A DNA stretch of 11,498 nt, taken from positions 1 through 11,498 of the forward strand of contig JAWLDJ010000070.1 in assembly GCA_041686695.1 (NCBI GenBank), given 5' to 3'. Of this stretch, positions 1-6,095 are shown one piece after another (position 1 is the stretch's first letter; each line of letters opens with the position of its first letter). The notes under the pieces are model-generated. The model did not search any database. It was not told the origin of the DNA and worked only from the letters and a program-made list of their open reading frames with translations. This DNA comes from T1Sed10-7 sp041686695. Its GTDB lineage: Bacteria; Actinomycetota; Nitriliruptoria; Nitriliruptorales; Nitriliruptoraceae. The position numbers and the translations under genes were made by a program.

Positions 1-613
1 ACAGCGGCACCCGTTGCCCGTCGATCAGGTTGGTCACGAACAGCGGGATCATCTTCTCCGGGTAGTGGTACGGGCCGAAGTTGTTCGCGGTGCGGGTGAT
101 CGTGATCGGGTAGCCGTAGGTCACGCCGTAGGAGCGCGCGAGCAGGTCCGCTGCGGCCTTGGAGACCGCGTAGGGGCTGTTCGGCTCGAGGGCGTCGGTC
201 TCGTGGAAGGAGTCGGGCTCGCTGATCGACCCGTAGACCTCGTCGGTCGAGATGTGCAGGACGCGTTCGACCTCCGCGCGCCGACAGGCCTCGAACACCA
301 CGCCCGCCCCGACCAGGTTGGTCTCGAGGAAGGCGCGAGGGCCGTCGATGGACCGGTCGACGTGGGACTCCGCGGCGAAGTGCACCACCGCGTCCGCATC
401 CGCCACGAGTTCGGTGACCAGTTCGGTGTCGCCGATGTCGCCCTCGACGAACCGGTAGCGCGGGTCCTCGGCGACGTCGGCGAGGGACGCGAGGTTGCCG
501 GCGTAGGTGAGGGCGTCGAGGTTGGTGAGCCGGACGTCGCTGGTGTGCGACAGCACGTAGCGGACGAAGTTGGTGCCGATGAAGCCGGCGCCGCCAGTGA
601 CCAGCAGTCGCAT
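1..613 (-). CDS. rfbB: dTDP-glucose 4,6-dehydratase, N-terminal 204 residues (C-terminus beyond window)
   Basis: Cytoplasmic NAD-dependent enzyme of the short-chain dehydrogenase/reductase family that converts dTDP-glucose to dTDP-4-keto-6-deoxyglucose, the second step toward dTDP-L-rhamnose. The reading frame stays open from ATG at 613 to base 2, so the 3' end is missing; 204 of the roughly 320-330 residues usual for the family are present. Visible motifs are the NAD-binding TGGAGFIG (residues 6-13), HFAAESHVDRS (78-88), the STDEVYG segment with the catalytic Asp-Glu pair (D124, E125), and the YxxxK catalytic pair in YAVSK (148-152). The start lies 4 bases after the rmlA stop, with GGGAGG just upstream inside the rmlA tail, so the two genes are surely co-transcribed. 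The family is certain; the final sugar cannot be told because the later genes are outside the window. Confidence 0.95.
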   Translation of the reverse strand, partial: MRLLVTGGAGFIGTNFVRYVLSHTSDVRLTNLDALTYAGNLASLADVAEDPRYRFVEGDIGDTELVTELVADADAVVHFAAESHVDRSIDGPRAFLETNLVGAGVVFEACRRAEVERVLHISTDEVYGSISEPDSFHETDALEPNSPYAVSKAAADLLARSYGVTYGYPITITRTANNFGPYHYPEKMIPLFVTNLIDGQRVPL

Positions 614-617
614 CGGA

Positions 618-1688
618 TCAGCCTCCCGGTAGTTGGAGGTGGCTGTGGTCGCCCAGGGTGAGGCGGTGGGCGGCGGGCCGGCGTGTGGTGCGCTCGATCG
701 TGACGTCGCGGCCGAGCAGCGAGCTCTCGAGTCGGCCGGCGTCGCTGAGCGAGCAGCCCGCCATCACCACGGAGTGCTCGATCTCCGTGCGACGCAGCTG
801 GCAGTCGTGACCGATCGAGGTGAAGGGCCCCACGAACACGTCCTCGAGGTGCGTGCCGGCGCCGATGACCGCTGGCCCCCGCACGGTGCTACGGACCAGG
901 TGAGCGCCCCGCTCGACCACCACGTCGCCGGTCACCTGCGAAGCAGCATCCACCTCCCCGTCGACCCGCCGCTCCAGCGTGCCGAGCACGATCCGGTTGG
1001 CGTCGAGCAGCTCGTCCTTCTTCCCGGTGTCGAGCCACCACCCGGTGACTTGGGAGGCGCGGACGGTCTGGCCGTCATCGATCAACCGCTGGATCGCATC
1101 GGTGATCTCCAGCTCGCCGCGCCGAGACGGGCCGATGCGCCGGGCGGCGTCCAGGATGGCCGAGGTGAACAGGTAGACGCCGACCAGCGCGAGGTCGGAA
1201 GGCGGGTCGGCGGGCTTCTCCACGAGCCGCTCGATCCGCCCATCATCGGCGATGACCGCGACCCCGAAGCGCTCGGGGTCGGGGACCTGCTTGAGCAGGA
1301 GCTGCGCGGCCGGGCGGTCGCGCTCGAACGCCTCGACCACCTCGGCGATCCCGCCCTCGATCAGGTTGTCACCGAGGAACATCACGATGTCGTCGTCGCC
1401 GAGGTAGTCGGCAGCGGTCAGCAGGGCGTGCGCCAGCCCCAGGGGCTGGGGCTGGTGGATGTAGGTCGGACGGATGCCGAGCGCAGACCCGTCGCCGACC
1501 GCCGCCTCGATCTCGGCGGCGGTGTCACCGACGATGATGCCGATGTCCACGACGCCGGCGTCACGGATCTGCTCGAGGCCGTAGAACAGGATCGGCTTGT
1601 TCGCGACCGGCACCAGCTGCTTGGCACTGGTGTAGGTGATCGGACGCAGGCGGGTGCCCGCACCGCCCGCCAGGACCAGTGCCTTCAC
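618..1688 (-). CDS. rmlA: Glucose-1-phosphate thymidylyltransferase, long form
   Basis: Makes dTDP-glucose from dTTP and glucose-1-phosphate, the first step of dTDP-deoxysugar synthesis in the cytoplasm. From the GTG at 1688 the protein is 356 residues, the size of the long form of RmlA (StrD-like), not the short form of about 290. Visible motifs are the nucleotide-binding signature AGGAGTRLRP (7-16), the following PVANKP, the metal-site GDN (106-108), EKP (157-159) and WLDTG (218-222). Residues from about 246 on are a hexapeptide-type left-handed beta-helix tail, which defines the long form. I chose GTG 1688 over the upstream ATG at 1715 because GGGGAG lies just before it, the protein then begins VKALVLAGG like its relatives, and the ATG has no ribosome site. 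It is followed 4 bases later by rfbB. The 74-base gap to the preceding gene has no convincing terminator. Confidence 0.93.
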   Translation of the reverse strand: MKALVLAGGAGTRLRPITYTSAKQLVPVANKPILFYGLEQIRDAGVVDIGIIVGDTAAEIEAAVGDGSALGIRPTYIHQPQPLGLAHALLTAADYLGDDDIVMFLGDNLIEGGIAEVVEAFERDRPAAQLLLKQVPDPERFGVAVIADDGRIERLVEKPADPPSDLALVGVYLFTSAILDAARRIGPSRRGELEITDAIQRLIDDGQTVRASQVTGWWLDTGKKDELLDANRIVLGTLERRVDGEVDAASQVTGDVVVERGAHLVRSTVRGPAVIGAGTHLEDVFVGPFTSIGHDCQLRRTEIEHSVVMAGCSLSDAGRLESSLLGRDVTIERTTRRPAAHRLTLGDHSHLQLPGG

Positions 1689-1692
1689 CCGT

Positions 1693-1698
1693 CTCCCC
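1693..1698 (-). promoter_or_regulatory. Ribosome binding site that sets the rmlA start
   Basis: GGGGAG on the minus strand lies 4 bases before the GTG at 1688. The alternative ATG at 1715 is preceded by pyrimidine-rich sequence with no purine tract, so this site decides the start. Confidence 0.6.
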
Positions 1699-1762
1699 GC
1701 CTCCGTCGTCACCATGCGAACGCGGCAGCGTACTGGAGGGCACGATCAGCGCTCCGGATGGC

Positions 1763-2959
1763 CTACCGCGTGAGCACCTGGTGGGCGTAGCCGGCGCTCA
1801 GGTCGTGGCGCAGGTACCAGTCCCCGTTGCGCACGATCCCGATCCCGGCGCGGCCGGTTGCGGTCCAGTCCCCGATGACCGGGGTGTCGCCGTCGCGGAC
1901 GCGGCCGTAGACGAACTCGCGCTCGGCGGGCCCGGCGGACAGCCGGTTGCGCAGATGCCACTCGCCGCCGCGCACGATGCCGATGCCATCGCGTCCGTTC
2001 CCGGTCCAGTCCCCGACGATCGCGAGGTCACCCCGCGTCAGCCGTCCGTACACGAAGGTGAGCTGCCCGGGTCCGCTGGACAGTGCGTTGCGCAGGTGCC
2101 ACTCGCCGTTGCGGATGATCCCCACGCCGTCGATGCCGCTGCCGTTCCAGTCACCGACGACCGGCACGTCACCACTGGTCACCCGGCCGTAGCTGAAGGA
2201 CCTGGTCTCGCGGGGAGCGTCGGCGCTGTCGCTGAGGATCCAGCGATCGGCACGCACGATGCCGATGCCGTCCTTGCCGTCACCGTTCCAGTCCCCGACC
2301 ACGGGGAGGTCACCTCGGCGCCCGAAGGTGACCCGCAGGTCGGGACGGGTACTGAGCTGGTTGGACAGCTCCCAGGTCCCGTCGCGGAAGACCCCCGGTG
2401 TGACCGTGCCATCGCCGTCCCAGTCCCCGGTGACCGGGACGCCGCCCCCGCTGGTGAGCACCAGCGACTGGGTACAGCGCGGCAGGGAGCCCGTGTCCGC
2501 GCCGCTGGGGGCGCGGAAGATCTGGGTCACCCAGTACTGTCCATCGCGTCGCTCGACCCCGATCCCCATCTCGGTGACGCGCGTGTCCAGGATGTTGGCG
2601 CGATGTCCGGAGGACGCGAGCAGGGCGTTGTGGATGCTCGAGATGCTCGGGCCGCGGCCGACGTTCTCGGCCACCACCAGCCAGTCTTGGACCTCGCGAC
2701 CCAGCTGCGGGTTGTGGTGGAGGTCGGACGCCGCAGCCATCCGAGCCGAGTGTCGCCGTGCGATCTCGGTCAGGTCCGGCGCGACCCGCAACGCCCGGCG
2801 GCCTTCGGCGCCGCGCGCGTCGTTGGTCAGGCACTCGAGCTGCTCCTCGGAGGCAGCGTCGATGGCCGCTTCGGCCCGTGCCGCCGGGAGCGACAGCGCC
2901 ACCGCCGCCAGGACGAGGAGCGCGATCGGTGCCGGTCGGAACCGGAGGAGCGTGTGCAT
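1763..2959 (-). CDS. Secreted CAP (SCP/PR1/YkwD-like) domain protein with five GDW repeats
   Basis: 398 residues. Residues 1 to about 31 form a Sec signal peptide: basic start (HTLLRFR), hydrophobic core, then an alanine-rich cleavage zone ending near ARAEA. Residues 36-148 are a bacterial YkwD-type CAP domain, recognisable from LTNDARG, HHNP (81-84), AENVGRG (97-103), SSGHRANIL (116-124) and YWVTQIF (142-148). H82, E98 and H119 correspond to the His/Glu pocket residues seen in CAP proteins. Residues 178-390 are five repeats beginning GDW (178, 222, 269, 316, 363), 44 to 47 residues each, containing D-rich DGDGxD loops and xGIGIVRxGxWxLR. Such loops resemble FG-GAP/VCBS-like calcium-binding repeats, but that is inference. 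The protein is probably extracellular or wall-associated; biochemical roles of bacterial CAP domains are mostly unknown. There is no good Shine-Dalgarno site before ATG 2959, and an in-frame stop nearby upstream excludes an earlier start. A sigma-28-like promoter lies at 2997-3024. Confidence 0.88.
   Translation of the reverse strand: MHTLLRFRPAPIALLVLAAVALSLPAARAEAAIDAASEEQLECLTNDARGAEGRRALRVAPDLTEIARRHSARMAAASDLHHNPQLGREVQDWLVVAENVGRGPSISSIHNALLASSGHRANILDTRVTEMGIGVERRDGQYWVTQIFRAPSGADTGSLPRCTQSLVLTSGGGVPVTGDWDGDGTVTPGVFRDGTWELSNQLSTRPDLRVTFGRRGDLPVVGDWNGDGKDGIGIVRADRWILSDSADAPRETRSFSYGRVTSGDVPVVGDWNGSGIDGVGIIRNGEWHLRNALSSGPGQLTFVYGRLTRGDLAIVGDWTGNGRDGIGIVRGGEWHLRNRLSAGPAEREFVYGRVRDGDTPVIGDWTATGRAGIGIVRNGDWYLRHDLSAGYAHQVLTR
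1790..2428 (-). repeat. Five tandem repeats of about 141 bp encoding GDW/FG-GAP-like units
   Basis: In-frame tandem units in the CAP gene (residues 178-390). GDW begins each unit at residues 178, 222, 269, 316 and 363, so the first unit is 44 residues, the next three are exactly 47, and the fifth is cut short. Units 3 and 4 are most alike (GEWHLRN, FVYGR), suggesting relatively recent duplication; unit 2 has diverged in its middle (RADRWILSDS). Confidence 0.85.
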
Positions 2960-2996
2960 GGGGGGTGGCCTGCTCGCCGAGGGGCATCACCCATGT

Positions 2997-3024
2997 GCAT
3001 CGGTCCGTTCGGCAGCCAACTTGA
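2997..3024 (-). promoter_or_regulatory. Sigma-28 (FliA/WhiG)-like promoter for the CAP gene
   Basis: On the minus strand TCAAG (3024-3020) is followed after exactly 15 bases by ACCGATGC (3004-2997). The FliA/SigD/WhiG class consensus is TAAA, about 14-16 bases, then GCCGATAA, so both elements match with few changes. A start site near 2990 would leave a leader of about 31 bases before ATG 2959. The same layout recurs at 11003-11030. A sigma factor of this class has not been seen in the window, so the assignment is inferred. Confidence 0.5.
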
Positions 3025-3064
3025 CGCCCGGTGTGGCCCGGATCCGGACTCCGGCGAGCGGCCG

Positions 3065-3081
3065 CCCCCGGGGGCCCGGGG
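3065..3081 (-). terminator. GC-rich hairpin after the minus-strand glycosyltransferase-like gene
   Basis: Reading the minus strand, CCCCGGG and CCCGGGG can form a stem of 6 GC pairs with a 4-base loop, starting 8 bases past the TAG at 3089-3091. There is no T-run, which is common for high-GC actinobacterial terminators. It would separate this gene from the CAP gene, which has its own promoter. Confidence 0.4.
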
Positions 3082-3088
3082 ACCCGAC

Positions 3089-4453
3089 CTACGGCAGGCG
3101 CCGGCGCAGGGCACGGCCCGCCCGCACGATCGGGTGTCCGCGCAGCCGGCGGAGCTCACGCTCGACCGTGCGGAGCTGTGCTCGGGTCGAGGCCAGGAGC
3201 TGCTGCTGCTTCTCGAGCTCGGCGAGGACCCGTCGAGGCGGCGCCGAAGTGCCGTCGAGCAGGTCCGAGGCCGTACCGGCGAACGCGCTCGGACGTCGCA
3301 GGCCGACCTCCTCAGCGTTGCACCACCACGTCTGGTAATGGGCTTCGAGCACGGTGCGCAGGTCCGCGGGGACCGGGAGACCGTGGGTCGCATCGTGGCC
3401 GGCCAACGACGCGGCCCGCCTCCAGGCTCCGGTCTCGAAGGAGGCCGCGCAGCGGCGTCGGTCATCGCCAGCGTGGGTGACCAACACGAGCCCGGCGGCG
3501 TGCTCCTCATGCTGTCGCGCCAGCGCGACGAGGGTGTCGCGGTCGAGGACCGACCCTCCCGCGACGAGCAGCACGCGGGGTCCGATCCGCAACGCCTCGA
3601 GCGCTCGGAAGCGGGGATCCTCCGCGTAGCGGTCGGCGACCTCGGCCTGCGGATGGTCGTGGCCGGTGACGGCCACCTCGATGTCACCTCGGGCACTGCC
3701 CAGCACGCTGTCGACCGTGGCCAAGAGGTCCGACACCGAGGCGCCGTCAGCTTCGACCACGACCGTGTAGCCCGGCTGACGCTGCTGACGGGGCCAGGTC
3801 GTTGGTCGGTAGACCGCCAGTCGCTGCGCAGGATCGTTCGGACCCTCAGGAGTTCGTGTCGTGGCCGAGGTCGTGGCCGTGCGCGTCGTGTTGCGGCCCG
3901 CCACGACGCCGCCGGTGCCGGCGAGGCCTGCCAACAGCGCGTGGGAGCCGAGCGCCGACAGCTCGGCTGCCGGGACGGCCAGGACGGCCTCGATGGCGGC
4001 CAGGAGGACCTCCCGTGGACCGCTCAGGGTCGACAGCAACGTCCCGAGCGCCGGCAGCGGTGTCGACCGCAACCTCGCCGGGGTGATCCACCAGGTGGCG
4101 CCGGTGGCGACCGGGTCGATCCGGGTGCCCTCGGCAGCGTCGACACGCAGGTCCAGGTAGCCGAGGTGAGGGTGCTGCCGATGCCACGCCGCGAGCTGGT
4201 CGAGCGCCGCGCCGGGGGGTGGCGCTCCGAGCAGGAACGTGCCTCCAACGCCACGGCGGAGTGCTTCCTGGACCTGCTCGAGGCTCGCCAGGACCTCGGA
4301 CGCGTTGCCGGCGCCCGCGTCGGCAGGCGACGGGAAGGATGCTTCGATCGGGGTGATGCGGGCGTCGGGATCACGGTGCGGAGCGGATGATGGCACGCGA
4401 GGCGGCACCGGCGCGACGAGTATCGTCGTGACCTCGTCAGACAGGGTGGCCAT
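3089..4453 (-). CDS. Glycosyltransferase-like protein, GT-A fold apparently degenerate, C-terminal coiled coil
   Basis: 454 residues from ATG 4453, which has GGAG a few bases upstream; GTG 4519 would add 22 residues but overlaps the opposite gene deeply. About residues 50-130 (EVLASL..GGTFLLGAPPP..LDLRV) read like alternating helices and strands of a Rossmann-type domain. Residues 228-395 resemble a GT2 core: a first strand YTVVVEADG, helix, strand IEVAVTGHD, DPRFRALEAL, PRVLLVAGGSVLDRDTL, and late WWCNAEEVGL. The usual DDGS and DXD motifs are missing; VAGGSVLD sits where DXD is expected. Residues 408-438 are a charged coiled coil, and the end (HPIVRAGRALRRRLP) is a basic tail of the kind seen at the end of many surface-glycan transferases. 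It is divergent from the GT2 gene at 4479. Possible roles are an inactive partner or scaffold, or a transferase using unusual residues. The family assignment is by pattern only. Confidence 0.6.
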   Translation of the reverse strand: MATLSDEVTTILVAPVPPRVPSSAPHRDPDARITPIEASFPSPADAGAGNASEVLASLEQVQEALRRGVGGTFLLGAPPPGAALDQLAAWHRQHPHLGYLDLRVDAAEGTRIDPVATGATWWITPARLRSTPLPALGTLLSTLSGPREVLLAAIEAVLAVPAAELSALGSHALLAGLAGTGGVVAGRNTTRTATTSATTRTPEGPNDPAQRLAVYRPTTWPRQQRQPGYTVVVEADGASVSDLLATVDSVLGSARGDIEVAVTGHDHPQAEVADRYAEDPRFRALEALRIGPRVLLVAGGSVLDRDTLVALARQHEEHAAGLVLVTHAGDDRRRCAASFETGAWRRAASLAGHDATHGLPVPADLRTVLEAHYQTWWCNAEEVGLRRPSAFAGTASDLLDGTSAPPRRVLAELEKQQQLLASTRAQLRTVERELRRLRGHPIVRAGRALRRRLP

Positions 4454-4478
4454 ATCGGACTCCGAGGACCGAGTGAGG

Positions 4479-6095
4479 ATGCGACCTGCTGCAGCGGACG
4501 GCTCGCCCGGCGAGCTCACCGCACCCTATGAACCTAACGAAGGTGTCGATCTCGCGGCGCTGTTCGCCGTGCGTCGCTGGGTGGTCGTCGGACACGGGCC
4601 CCGGTCGCTCAGCCGTGGTGCCGCCAGCCTCGCCGCCGACCCGGAGCTGACCACGACGGCGATCGACCTCTCCTCGGGCCGTGCCAACGAGGCCGTGCGT
4701 CTGCTGTCACCTCGCGAGCCGGTCCTGCTCGTCGTCGATCGGTCGACGGACTGGCTCCGGCTCGCCGAGCTCCTGGCGACGCTCAAGGTGCACCACGGGC
4801 CGATGGTGCTGCTCTTCCCGGAGAGCTCCGCACTGACCGAGCCCGCTGTGCTCGATGCCCTCCACGCACGCGGGGGCCGGCTCCTACAGGTGCGCCTCGG
4901 GGACGAGGTCCGCCCCGCCTTCGTCCTGCGTCACGTGCGGGTGGCTCTCGGCGGGACCACGCGCGAACCGGACCCTACGCGGGTCCAGGGAGCCGGTCCC
5001 TCGCCCGCTGCGGCGGTCGCCGCCGAGCTGCCGACGGTGGCGGCTCGGCTCCCGCTCGAGCTGCCCTCGCAGCCACGCGCGGTGGAGCGGGTCGTCGCCG
5101 CGGCGGACGATCTGACGCTGTCGCCCGATCGCCCGAGCCCCTTCGTCGAGCTGCGATCGGCGGGCACGGGTCGTGACGCTCTGGCGGTCCGCCTCCTGGA
5201 GCTCCTGGTCCGCGGCCTGCTTCCGGTGGTCGACGACGAGGCGCTGCACGAGCTGACGCTGAGCACCGACGTGGCAGCGGGTCTGCGAACCACGCTGCGC
5301 CGGCCGGCGACGCCGTGGTCGGCGGAGCGCGACAGCGTGCGGCTACGGCGCGCGGTGCTCCAGGAGCACACGGTGCTGGGGCAGCGGGCACGGCACCGCT
5401 CCGTCACCATCGTCCTGGTCACGCGACGACCGACGTTCCTCTCCCACGCGGTGCAGCAGGTGCTGCAGCAGACGTACCCGCGGCTCGAACTCGTCGTGGT
5501 GGGGCATGGGGTCGACCCGTCGGACTCGCTCGAGCCACACCACCGCTCCAGCTCCGTCGCGCTGCGGACCGCCGAGCTGCCACCGGATCGAACCCTCGGC
5601 GATGGGCTCCGGCTGGCGACCGAGATGGCATCCGGTGAGCTGGTCCTCAAGATGGACGACGACGACTGGTACGGCCCGCACCTGGTCAGCGATCTGGTCG
5701 TGGCGCTGGAGGTGTCCGGCGCGGAGCTCGTCGGCTCGGCCATGGACTTCGTGTACCTCGCGTCCCTGGGGGTGACGATCCGTCGGGGCGCCCCAAGCGA
5801 GCGGTTCGGCAGCCATGTCTCCGGTGCGACCCTGCTGCTGCGCCGTGACGATCTCCTCGCCCTCGGCGGGTGGCCCCGGGTGCCGCGGGCGGTCGACAGC
5901 CGGCTGCTCGACGCGGTCCGCATCGCCGGCGCATCGCACTACGCCATGCACGGCTTCGGTTACCTCGTCAACCGACACCTCGATGGCAACACCTTCACGG
6001 CCGACGATGCGTGGTTCCTGCGGGGGTGCACCGGGCAGTGGCCGGGTCTGGACCTCGCCGCGGCGGACGTCGCCCCGTCCGTGGAGCACCCGTGA
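4479..6095 (+). CDS. Glycosyltransferase family 2 protein with N-terminal Rossmann-like region
   Basis: 538 residues. Residues 308-530 are a GT2 (GT-A) domain: SVTIVLVTRRPTFLSHAVQQV opens it, LELVVVGHGVD follows, and KMDDDDWYGPH (391-401) carries the metal and nucleotide-sugar binding DXD motif. VSGATLLLRRDDLLALGGWP (448-466) and DSRLLDAV are the usual acceptor-side segment, so it should be catalytically active. Residues 24-155 (WVVVGHGPRS, TTTAIDLSSG, PVLLVVDRSTDW, GPMVLLFPESS) look like a degenerate nucleotide-binding domain. Residues 230-305 (AVRLLELLVRGLLPVV to RAVLQEHTVLGQRA) resemble the end of a GT-B type module. The start is not firm: ATG 4479 has GAGGA 10 bases upstream, while GTG 4473 has it at 4 bases. 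It overlaps the next gene by 4 bases, indicating translational coupling. It probably transfers a sugar during surface glycan synthesis on the cytoplasmic side; donor and acceptor are unknown. Confidence 0.8.
   Translation: MRPAAADGSPGELTAPYEPNEGVDLAALFAVRRWVVVGHGPRSLSRGAASLAADPELTTTAIDLSSGRANEAVRLLSPREPVLLVVDRSTDWLRLAELLATLKVHHGPMVLLFPESSALTEPAVLDALHARGGRLLQVRLGDEVRPAFVLRHVRVALGGTTREPDPTRVQGAGPSPAAAVAAELPTVAARLPLELPSQPRAVERVVAAADDLTLSPDRPSPFVELRSAGTGRDALAVRLLELLVRGLLPVVDDEALHELTLSTDVAAGLRTTLRRPATPWSAERDSVRLRRAVLQEHTVLGQRARHRSVTIVLVTRRPTFLSHAVQQVLQQTYPRLELVVVGHGVDPSDSLEPHHRSSSVALRTAELPPDRTLGDGLRLATEMASGELVLKMDDDDWYGPHLVSDLVVALEVSGAELVGSAMDFVYLASLGVTIRRGAPSERFGSHVSGATLLLRRDDLLALGGWPRVPRAVDSRLLDAVRIAGASHYAMHGFGYLVNRHLDGNTFTADDAWFLRGCTGQWPGLDLAAADVAPSVEHP
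4501..4515. repeat. 15-bp palindrome in the divergent start region
   Basis: GCTCGCC and GGCGAGC flank a single central C, a perfect 7-bp inverted repeat. It lies inside the first codons of the plus-strand gene and between the candidate minus promoter (4523-4549) and the minus start at 4453. It could be an operator shared by the two genes or simple GC-rich chance. Confidence 0.25.
4523..4549 (-). promoter_or_regulatory. Possible promoter of the minus-strand glycosyltransferase-like gene
   Basis: On the minus strand TCGACA (4549-4544, one change from TTGACA) is followed after 15 bases by TAGGGT (4528-4523), an actinobacterial TANNNT -10. A second -10-like TAGGTT overlaps at 4536-4531. A transcript from near 4516 would have about 60 bases of leader before ATG 4453. 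The spacer is shorter than ideal, and the element lies within the opposite gene's codons. Confidence 0.3.

Noticed and set aside
1727..1732. TACGCT as a -10 for a separate rmlA promoter
   Set aside because: The hexamer fits TANNNT and the distance is reasonable, but there is no -35 and such hexamers are frequent. I cannot separate it from chance.
633..1790. A 385-codon plus-strand open frame
   Set aside because: Fully antisense to rmlA, whose catalytic motifs are unmistakable.
1679..4390. A 903-codon plus-strand open frame
   Set aside because: It lies antisense to the CAP gene and the minus-strand glycosyltransferase-like gene, its apparent internal repeats mirror the GDW repeats, and it has no recognisable domain. 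It is a GC-rich shadow frame.
4421..4426. TATCGT as a -10 for the 4479 gene
   Set aside because: No -35 partner, and it lies inside the opposite gene. It remains only a possibility.
4783..4804. Another TCAAG followed by GCCGAT
   Set aside because: The spacer is only 11 bases and it lies deep inside the 4479-6095 coding region, so it does not fit the promoter pattern.
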